A stretch of 64,000 bases of DNA from Anaeramoeba flamelloides (taxonomy: Eukaryota > Metamonada > Anaeramoebidae): the NCBI GenBank assembly GCA_027625915.1, contig JANTQA010000048.1, positions 620,001 to 684,000 on the forward strand. Reading direction: 5' to 3'. The first letter of the stretch is position 1, and the number at the start of each line of letters is the position of its first letter. Below the pieces are notes generated by a model. That model ran no database searches. It was not told where the DNA came from and worked only from the letters and a program-made list of their open reading frames with translations. Both the position numbers and the translations under genes were made by a program. This document shows positions 1-9,500 of the stretch, piece after piece.

Positions 1-524
1 ATAGAAGCTCTTGATCCACTTTGATATATGCTGTAAATATTTTGATGTCTGCTTTTTCCGAAAGTTCTTGGATCATTTTTTCAATTATTGGTTTCAGCAA
101 GTTCCCATTTGAAGCATAATAGACTGCAGAATATGGCGATCGATCAGCAACAAACACTGACCTTTTTTTTTCTTTTGTTTCCTTTGTTTTTTCTTCTTTT
201 TCTGTTTCCTTATCTTTTCCTTTCTTCTTGTTCAACAAAAGATGTGAAGTTTTTAATAGACGTTGAAACCAATTACTTAACCAATGAAGCTCCATTGTTA
301 ACGTCTGAGGATGTAATGAATATTTTGGCAGATCTAAAAAAGCTTCATCCAAGACAGGTATTCCTTTTTCTTGACACTTTCTTTTGATTGTGGACTGATT
401 TTGTGGATTGTTTAAAATGAATTAAAAAACAAATGAGAGAACAGTCAAAAGTTATCGAAAAATAATTTATACCTTTCCACTTCCATGTGGCCCTTCTAAA
501 CAAATTACATTCATAAAAAAAAGA
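1..524 (-). CDS. P-loop nucleotide/deoxynucleoside kinase-like protein, 5' part (runs off window)
   Basis: The gene is read on the minus strand and was assembled from two exons. Exon 1 (524-483) encodes MNVICLEGPHGSGK. Intron 482-395 (88 bp) has a GT start and a CAG end. Exon 2 runs from 394 to the window edge. The join restores a full Walker A motif, GPHGSGKST (residues 8-16), the phosphate-binding loop of P-loop kinases. Further on there is an aromatic-rich helix (TMELHWLSNWFQRL) and a DRSPYSAVYYA motif (from about residue 98) like the DR(S/Y) segment of deoxynucleoside and thymidylate kinases. A Lys/Glu-rich insert lies at about 69-92. The short distance from ATG to the P-loop is normal for this fold, which supports the start. 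The C-terminal half, including any lid, is outside the window, so the substrate cannot be named. The kinase fold is well supported; the exact family is not. Confidence 0.72.
395..482 (-). other. Spliceosomal intron in the kinase-like gene
   Basis: The 88-bp intron has donor GTATAAAT and acceptor ATCAG and interrupts the Walker A motif exactly between Lys14 and Ser15. Removing it recreates GSGKST in frame, which is strong evidence that it is real. Confidence 0.75.
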
Positions 525-713
525 AATGGTGCCTTCAAAAAGTAACAAAAATCAAAAAATGAATTTATTAAACTGTGAAGAATGTCCTACAATTTAGGAC
601 AAGCTATCAATTTTAACCCTTTTTTTCATACACCAAAGCTTTCTTCCCTGAATTAAAAATGGGTGAAGTTGTATCAATAAATTGGCCTTTTTAAAAAAAA
701 TCAAATTAAATTT

Positions 714-1240
714 AAGGCTAACAATCCATGAAATTTGAAAAAAAGATTGTCTTTTTTAGGTATGGTGACATGTTAATTTGATTCTTAGTTGATCGATCTT
801 GCACTTTATATGATTTTTAATAGTTGTTCAAAAACACAATTCTTGACAATTGAAATTTTTCCGAAATGAGAAGTAAAAAGTCTAAGACGAATCAGATAGT
901 TGATATTTAAGAATGAAAAAATGTGTTATTAGGGTTATCAATTGAGATATTTATATCCCTTATGTCCAATTAACCTTAAAAAAAATTGTTTAAAAGATAC
1001 AAATAAAAAAAAAAGCTAAAAGAAAATTTTCTTTAACAATACAAAAATCAAACCATATTTTTTTATACCAACCAGGGTATAATCAGAATTGGAAAAAAAA
1101 AAAATAAATATTCAAAAAAAATGTTTTTGAACCACTATTAAAAATCATACCAAGTACAAGATCGATCAACTAAAAATCAAATTAACATATCACAATACCT
1201 AACGCAAGATAAACTTTTCAAATTTCAGAGATATTAACCT
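714..1240. repeat. Foldback element with ~120-bp inverted arms
   Basis: The left arm (about 714-838) and right arm (about 1118-1240) are inverted copies. For example, the left arm reads GTTAATTTGATTCTTAGTTG and the reverse complement of the right reads GTTAATTTGATTTTTAGTTG; both continue through ATCGATCTTG and TTCAAAAACA. The ~280-bp centre has no coding content. The arms differ at scattered positions, so this is an aged element or a non-autonomous DNA transposon. No clear target duplication was identified. Confidence 0.7.
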
Positions 1241-1479
1241 TTATTAATATTTAAAGTCTCGATTATTTTGAGAATTATTTTAAAGAGTTTTCTTCGCACG
1301 TATATAGAGTAATTTGATATAAACTCAGTTAAAATAGTGGAAAATTTCAAATTACAAAAGAAAAATATAAAATTTTTAAATTTTCAATCGTTTTTTTGCT
1401 GAATCACAGTCGACCCCCCCATAATCTAAAATAAAAGGGATTGTTATAAAACTATTTGCTTTGTAACATAGGAAATTCC

Positions 1480-2795
1480 AAAAAAATATAACTTTAGTTT
1501 AATATGAGTGAGTTTTGTAAAAAAGTCGATATTGAAAAAAGTTTGGATATTGCTTTTTGAAAATTTTCAAACAATAACTGATTATATTACTAAAAATGAT
1601 CAAATTTAGATCAAAATTAAAAGTTAATAATAATGTAATTGATGATTAAAATGTTTTCATTTGTATTTCATCGAAATTTGATTTTATGAATTTCAATTTC
1701 ATCAAGATGACTCAATAATATTTTAGTAAAACCAAATACTTTATTAAAATTGTAAATAATAGGATAATAAATAAAAAGTATATTTCTTGTACCATTCATA
1801 TAAATAATTATAAATTTTCTATATAAATATTAATATTTAATTTCAAGTATTATTTTCCAACTAATGCAGTCCTAATATATACTTATTAAGAAAGAATATT
1901 TCCAATTTATTGATTAATTTGTGAAAATTTCGATTCTTACCTCTGTTCCAAGGCTACAGTGAATTTTTTTTAATATCAAATTTTGATGTTGATATATATT
2001 TTTAAAAAGGTGAAAATCAGAATAAATAAGTTTATATTGGAAAAAAAATTCCTAAATGAGACAATATTCAAGAATTTTTTCTGATGTGATCAAAAAAAAA
2101 TTATTTTTTTCAGAGTGAATTTTATGTCGTCTCTTAATGAATTTTCGATGTTTAGATTCATTTTGGGTTCTGAAATTTTATTTTTTGAAAATCAGAAAAA
2201 ATTCTTGAATATTGTCTCATTTAGGAATTTTTTTTCCAATATAAACTTATTTATTCTGATTTTCACCTTTTTAAAAATATATATCAACATCAAAATTTGA
2301 TATTGAAAAAAATTTCAAGGTAGCTTTGGATAGATTGTATTTGTTAATCTTAATGAAAAATTATTTTATTGAAAAATACGTTTATGTATCAGTATTTAGA
2401 ATCAAATTTCCACTAGTAAAGTACTAAAAATTAAAACAAGCAAATCAAAAAATACTTATTTTTAAAAGAAAATTAAAGTTATAATAATTAAAAATAAGGT
2501 TAATTCTCCATTTTGGGTAAATTAATTATTAACAGTAAATAATTTAATTTTCATATAATACTATTGAATAACCTTGATAAAATTGAAATTATGAAAATCA
2601 AATACGATAATATACCTATTAAAGGTTAAAAATATTCCATGAAAATCCGATTAACTTTAAAAAAATACTTCTAAATTTCATTCTTTTTACTAAATTTATC
2701 AGTTATACCTTGAAAATTTTCAAAAAAAAATATCCAAACTTTTTTCAATACCCACTTTTTTTACAACTTTTAAAGTATAAGAATAAAACCAAAAA
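1480..2795. repeat. 1.3-kb near-full-length palindromic element
   Basis: Almost the whole element is one imperfect palindrome centred near 2140. Outer arms: GATATTGAAAAAAGTTTGGATA at about 1528 pairs with its inverse near 2735. Middle arms pair about 1676-1730 with 2540-2600. The inner arms (about 1965-2085 and 2190-2310) are nearly identical in inverse orientation. The inner arms are much better matched than the outer ones, which fits gene-conversion of the stem or a younger insertion at the centre. No protein is encoded. Confidence 0.78.
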
Positions 2796-3681
2796 AATTA
2801 AAAAAGTATATTGAAAAAAATTTTTTATTGGAATGAAATTTAAAAAAACAAATATTAGATCCAATTTCACCTTTAAATTACAATCGTTGAATGTTATTTA
2901 AGACAAATAGAAACCCTAAATCCATAAAGGTTTTTTTGGAAAATTATTTTTAACACAATTTATTTCCCTTGAATATGAATTAATGTTCCTTAATACGGAA
3001 CTGTTTTTGTACTGTAATTTTTATTCAAAGTTATTATCTTAAAAATGGAACTGACAGTATCTAAAAATAACGGATATGTATATTCTCAAAATAATAGTAA
3101 TAATAATAAAATTTTACTTCAATTTTCATTTCTGTAACTTTGTTAATCCAACTTGAATAAATTAGGGTTTTTTTCTTGTTTAAATATAAATTAGGCATCT
3201 GAAAAAAATTATTTTTAGTAATATTTTATGAAATATTTTTTATAAAACCTATTTTTTGGAAAGATGGTTTCATAATAGAAAAATTTACCTTCGTATTGTA
3301 ATTTATATTTCAGCTGAATAGAGAATGTATTGCTAATTTGTTTGTTTTCTTTAAAATTGTTTCATAATTAAATATATTAACAAATTCCTTAAAAGAGAAT
3401 ATAAACTCAAACTATAACTATTATAACCTTAGATCTTAAAATTTTATAATATTAAAGAAAGTTTATTATTTGGAATAATTTCATGATAACATAATTTAAC
3501 CAACTATACTAACTTTCTCTGAAATCAAAAGATTCCAGAGAAGTTATTAATTAGTTCAAGTTCTTGTTCATTTTTAGAATATTTACATTTTTTTTTTTTG
3601 GGTATGTGGTATTTTACTCAGATGACTAGAGATGATGTGGTAGTAATTACATATACACCAATTATCGTAAGGAATATATAT

Positions 3682-4262
3682 AAGGTATTTCCAAAAAAGT
3701 GGGGCATTTTTTACATTCCATAAAAAATAATCTTTTTTAGTGATGGTAATCATTAATAAACTATACCAAATTAAGTTTAATATTAATACCGATTGAATCA
3801 ACCACTTATGTATTTAATACAAACCATGTTAGTTGAAATATTCCCAAAAAATGAAAAAAACAATATCACTTTTTTTGGTTAAAGAAATGTACGACCAATT
3901 TCAATAAAAAACCTGAAATATGGAAAGGGAACAAATGATTTTTCAAACAGAAAAACGCAGTTATATGTTTTTAATTATATTGTAAAAATTGTTGAGATTA
4001 TAAAAGTTATGAAAATATTTTTTTCGATCAAAAAGAAAATAATAAACACAAATTTTCACCATAAAAAAATATCAGATAAAATCGAGATCGGAAATTTTAA
4101 TATATTTTATTTATGCAATATAATACTAAGAAACAAATTGAATTATTATCAAGAATCTATAAATGGTGGTTAATGATTTTATATATTTACATCCTTTTTT
4201 GAAGAATGTGTTACATAAATATATTTTAAAATAAATTTGCCCCACATTCTTGGAAATAGCTT
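3682..4262 (-). mobile_element. Non-autonomous inverted-repeat element, family A, copy 1
   Basis: This is a ~580-bp non-coding element. Its ends match in inverse orientation: AAGGTATTTCCAAAAAAGTG at the left, and AAGCTATTTCCAAGAATGTG as the reverse complement of the right end. Its interior aligns through most of its length with the elements at 22051-22642 and 44662-45261; copy 1 is in the opposite orientation to the 22051 copy. Length, terminal repeats and copy number fit a MITE. The parent transposase is not in the window. Confidence 0.8.
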
Positions 4263-4935
4263 ATATATATGTATTACCTAATTTTAGGAGCTTTCTTCTT
4301 AATATAAAGTATTGATCCTCTTTCATAAAAAGATCCAGTATTAATAAGTTGATAATATGTAATATCACTTTTTTACTCCACTCATCAAGGTTGAAAATCT
4401 GGATCTTTATCACAAATAGTTCTTCATCTTTTTGTTTTTTTTTATATTTTGTGGAGCATTTTTAGTATTTTATCTTTTTCTAAAACAGAATAAACTCTTC
4501 TTTTTTAAGCTAAAATTCTAAAGATTTTATTATTATTTTTACTTTCAGAAAAAAAAAAACTAAATGAAAAAAAAATTAAACTTTGTTTTTAGATGAAAAT
4601 CCGATCTATCTAGAACATATATAGTTTCCAAATTCATAAAAATCAAAACCAAAGATCACAAATTCCTTTTAAAGCACCCTTTAAAATATAAAACAAGTTT
4701 CTGATCTAACAATTACAACTTCGAAGAACGAATGGTAATTACACACACACTACAATCAAATAGCTGATTTTGATAACAATTAAACTAAAAATAGAAAAAG
4801 AAAAATAATCAGAAATCGATATAACAATTGTCGAAAAATTTTTAAAACAATTTTTAATTGGGAACCTTGCTGAAAACAAAAAGAACGATAAAAGACAAGT
4901 AGAAACAAATAAAACACCAAAAATAATTCATTATA

Positions 4936-5167
4936 CTGATAAATTCCAATAAATATCTGAAAATTTTTACTTCATTTTCAATTTTACAGAGTTTTTTATA
5001 CAAACACTTTGAAGAAAGCATTTTATTCTTTTAAATGTTAAAAAACTTTGTAAAATTCGTTGTGATTCAAAATGTTCTTTCTCTTTAGTTGTTTTAAAAG
5101 TTTAAAAATTAGATTACGAAATTAGAAATTAAACTAAAAATTTATTAAATATATTTGAATTTATCAG
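4936..5167. mobile_element. TA-flanked MITE, family B, copy 1
   Basis: This 232-bp element has inverted ends CTGATAAATTC...GAATTTATCAG, each directly flanked by TA. A second copy at 53877-54114 has the same ends, the same TA flanks and a similar interior (both contain a GTTAAAAAACTTTGTAAAAT stretch). TA duplication and short terminal repeats are typical of Tc1/mariner-derived MITEs. The open frame starting at 5193 just outside it is not considered a gene. Confidence 0.8.
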
Positions 5168-6035
5168 TATTATTTTCAACTGAATTGACAAAATGAATTT
5201 AAATATACTTTTTTATCTAACTACACTCCAATTAGTTGGTTGTAGATCTGAAAAAAGAGTCAAATTTTCGCACAAGTTATTGAATAATAGAAAAATCAAA
5301 GAAAAACCCAAACCAAAAAAGATAGGTTTTTATAAACTATTATTGAATATAACATTTTGTCTTAAAATTGAATTTTAATAATTAATAATTGCTATCACTT
5401 TGAATTTTCAGGTTATTTTAGTGCTTTCAATTAAAAATTGTGAGGGGCTCTTAATTTTATTTTGATTTATTTCACAATTTTTGGTAAATAAACACTTTAG
5501 AATTTTATGGTTTCAATTTAAAGCTTGTAAAACAATAATTGAATAATACCCTCCCCCCCAAAAAAAAAAAAGTAGAATATTAATCTGTCTAAATATATAA
5601 ATACTTTTTTAAACTTTCAGCCTGAAGGTACGGATCCTTTAAGTTTGAGATCCTATTTCAATATTTTTTCAAAACATATTTCAAAAACACGAAGAAATTT
5701 TTTTAAAATCAAAAAGATACAAAAATGGATTTTCGAAAAAAAAGAAATCTTGGGGTCAGTTTGAAATTTTACAAAGTCACCAAAAATTTAATATCAGAAT
5801 CGAGCTTTCAAAAAAATAAATTTGTTTTTGAGAAAATGAAAAAGTTAAAAGTTATTAAAATTACCAGTATTTCTAAAGTTTAAATTGAAGACAAAACCTA
5901 AATTGAAAGTTTTTGGATTTTGATCTTTTGATTAACCTCTCTATTTGGTATAATTCTGAAAAAAGTAAAGTACTGTGGACGAAAAAAAATTTAATACAAT
6001 CTTGAGAAATTCTTTTTTAATTAATTTAAAAATAT

Positions 6036-6150
6036 TGGTGACTTTTACAAAGCTTATCACTTTTGTAACACATTTCCTCTTTAAAAGTGTTGGAAAGTGT
6101 TTGAAACGTTAATAAATTGTCTAAAAGTGTTGGAAAGTTTTGAGGCTAAC
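6036..6150. repeat. Dispersed ~110-bp repeat, copy 1
   Basis: This stretch aligns with 23586-23700 (minus-gene intron 2). Shared blocks include GACTTTTACAAAG, CCTCTTTAAAA, AAAGTGTTTG and GTGTTTGAAAGTTTTGA-like text. It lies just upstream of the N-recognin start codon, so part of a 5' UTR or promoter could derive from it. The family is unknown. Confidence 0.5.
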
Positions 6151-6221
6151 AACTTGATAAAAGTCATGAGATAAATTGTAAGATGTTTAATAATTTTCAG
6201 ATCATTTTTTTATATTTTTGC

Positions 6222-6518
6222 ATGGATACAAATCAATTCAACAAACTTTACAAGTCCAATGATAAAAAAATTGGAAAACAGTTTAACCAAAATCCAGACC
6301 AAATAGAAAACTTTCTTTCTTTTCTTCTTAAAAAAAAAGTTTTAATTGAAAAATATTTAGGGATTGTTGATATTATTTTTACTGCTGGATCTCCAATAGA
6401 GCAATTTTATCAAAAACAAACCAAACAAGCAACAAAATATAGTGGTGTTTGCCATGTGTCGTGGAGTGGAGGTATGCTATTTTGATTACAATAAATAGGT
6501 TTTTCTAAAGAATATTTT

Positions 6519-6556
<38 letters not shown>

Positions 6557-9500
6557 CTATTTCTTCTGATTTAAAAACCATAGAGGACATCATTATTTAT
6601 CAATGTCTTGAGTGTGGTATAGATCCAACATCGTGTTTATGCTCTGAGTGCTTTGAAAAAGGAAATCATAAAGGGCACCATTATAGAATAAGAAAGGGAG
6701 GAAGCGGGATGTGTGACTGTAACATTTTTTCATTTTTTTTTATTTGTTTTTTATATTTTTTTATTGTTTTCTTTCGAATTCCGGCTAACATTTTTATTAA
6801 CCAATTTTCAGCCACTAGTTCATGAGATTTAAATTAGTACTTTATTAAATTTCGTTTTCTGATAAATCCAGACGATCCCTAGAATTTTGGATTTATGTTT
6901 TGCTATTAAAAACCCAATCTTTCTTCTCGAGTAACAATTTACTTTTCAGAAATTAAGTACTATCAGAATTTTATATTTTTAAGGGATGAACCCCACCATA
7001 GATTTCTCTATAATCAAAATATGTTGTAATTGGGGATAAATTATATTAACACACCACGGCTCAAATAGCTTCAAAAAATCTATTATAAATCTTATTGCAC
7101 AATAAATTATTACATTTTTTACTAATGATCACCATTAACAATTGTCATTTTAGAAAAAAATTTTATAAAAATTCTTTTTTCAAATCTAAAAATAGAAAAA
7201 TCATAATAATATTCTCAGTATTAAATAATTCTTATTTTGAACTTCCAATAGTAATTATTTTTCAATTGTTTTAATTTCAATGATTAACTCAATAATGATC
7301 AACATAAAAACCCCAAAGACTGGTTAGTTTTGTTTCCTTTTTTTATAAAGCTAATTGTAACATTAATATGTTTCCAAAATTCCAGAAATAATTGGTCAAA
7401 AAAATCTAATTGGCTTAATAATTTAATTTTTTAAAAAAAATGAATTTTTTAGCAACTAATCTACATTTCACCACAAATTTAAGAAAGATATTTTGCAACT
7501 TTGGAGTCTGAATATTGATAATTCAACCTTTAAATTTGTGGCGAAATGTAGATTTTTTTTTGAAATTGTTGGGTTTTTTACTAATACACGGATCATTTTT
7601 AATTGATGAGATCAACAAATATTACTGCTTGACTTATCGATTTTTTAGAGACATTTGAACCATGGCGCACTAATGTGATTTATATCCAATAACAACATAC
7701 TTTGATCTTCGGCTTCTCCTTGGTAGACGCTAACCCCTTAAGGGTTGAAATACAATACGGTTAGTCGATGAAAATGATTTAAAAGTTAGTGGATTCAAGG
7801 AAAGTCAAAATATTGCAATTTTTAGATTTTTTTGAGATTTTGATTTCGAATGAAAAAAAATTTTGAATCTAAAAACTTTTCTGAATTTTTTGTTCTCTGT
7901 GAGAACTAAAATTCATTGTCACAAGTAGAAAAAATTGTTGAAAAAAAGAACTTTTATTTTTTTTTTTATTATTTAACGGAGGAGTTTTTAATTCCTCTTA
8001 TTTGCCCGAATTCCTAAATTATGATTTAGGAATTTTGTTAAAGACTCAAAAATAAATTTATTACCTATTAAGGCTAATAAATACAATGAATCTCTTTTTC
8101 TAATAATATCAAAAATAGTAATATTATTTTTTAATATATTAGAGATGTTAAATTTTTTTATTTTAGATATCCAGATTTTACGATTATTTTCATAGGCTGG
8201 GCAGTTCCAGAGAAAATGATCCAAATCTTCAATGATATCTATTTTTTTTGATTTTTTGCATAATTTACAGTATTTTGATTTGTCCTTGTTCATAACATAA
8301 GAATATCTATTTAAATAATTTGTAAAATTTCTGAATTTTAAGATTGAAGTTGAGCTCTTCCATTTTAAGTATCTTTGTTGTTTGTTAATATTATTTTGAA
8401 TAGAAATTATTTTTAAATATTTATGAACTTTCCAACTTGGACTATTTTCCAGTTGTTTAATTCAATATTTCTCAAGTTCAAATTCTAATTCTTTTAGGGT
8501 GTCTGATTGCCAGTTAATATTTTGAAATTTCTGTTCTCTGAATTTGAGATTTTTTACTATTTCATGAAAACCCAAAAAGGTTAATTTTTGAATTAGTTTA
8601 AATCTTCTTTTATATATAGTTATTCTTGCTGAATCTATTTTTGCTTCAGTTTTATATATAAGTCTAGGAGAGTGTGGATTTATTAATAAAAATTTTGTTA
8701 CTTTTTTATTAATCCACACATCTATATCATTGAAATCTTGTTTTGTCAAATCAAATATTTCTAATCCATATAACAATTGACTATGTAAGACCGCTTTAAA
8801 AAAATGAATTTTCAATCCATTAGTAAATTTCTTTTGTTGTAAAATATTAGTTATTTTTTTAAAATTGGTTTTAACTTTATCAAGGTTAAATTTTAAATGA
8901 GTTTTTTTTATCTAACCAAATCCCAAGATATAATATTTCTTTTTGGATTGGTAGTTTTTTTCGTTTTATCATCATTTGGATTCATACCAAAATGTCGAAT
9001 AATTCTATATATTTTTTCAATCTGATAATTTATTTCTATCAGAGATCCTTTCATGATTAGTATCAAATCATCTGCAAACATTTGAACATGTATCGCTAAT
9101 GGTTTGAGTTTATCTAAGAGAAAATGAGTAATAAATCCAAATAGTAAAGGGGATAATGGATCTCCTTGATACACTCCCATTCCCTCTTTTGAATAATAAG
9201 CAAGTAAAAAATTTATTACTATAATTTCATTTTTTATAAATTTTTTTAGTGAGTAATAAATAAGCGAGTGATGGATAGAATCAAAGCATTTTTGTAAAAA
9301 AAAGAACTTTTAAAGGAAAGACAAAATATTACAAATTTAAGGTTATTTTGATGAAAATGAAAAAAAAATTTATTGATCCAAAAACCTTTCGGAATTCTCA
9401 AACAAAATAAGCAAAATGAAAAACGATTTTTTTTGGAACATTTACTAACTGTTTAAATAGATACTACTACGTAATAAATGAAAATTCAAATTCATTTTGT

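Larger units (their letters stand above)
525..6221. other. Divergent intergenic region packed with inverted-repeat elements
   Basis: These 5.7 kb lie between the divergently read kinase-like and N-recognin genes, so both promoters must be here. I see no coding exon. The region holds two foldback elements (714-1240 and 1480-2795), one ~580-bp inverted-repeat element (3682-4262), one 232-bp TA-flanked element (4936-5167) and a dispersed repeat (about 6036-6150). A short piece at about 2990-3060 resembles the end of the element at 30595-30789. The open frame at 2115-2300 is a by-product of the palindrome. The remaining sequence is AT-rich and unassigned. Confidence 0.6.

Noticed and set aside
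2115-2300. Open frame of 61 codons
   Set aside because: Lies wholly within the inner arm and loop of the 1.3-kb palindrome; protein is low-complexity.
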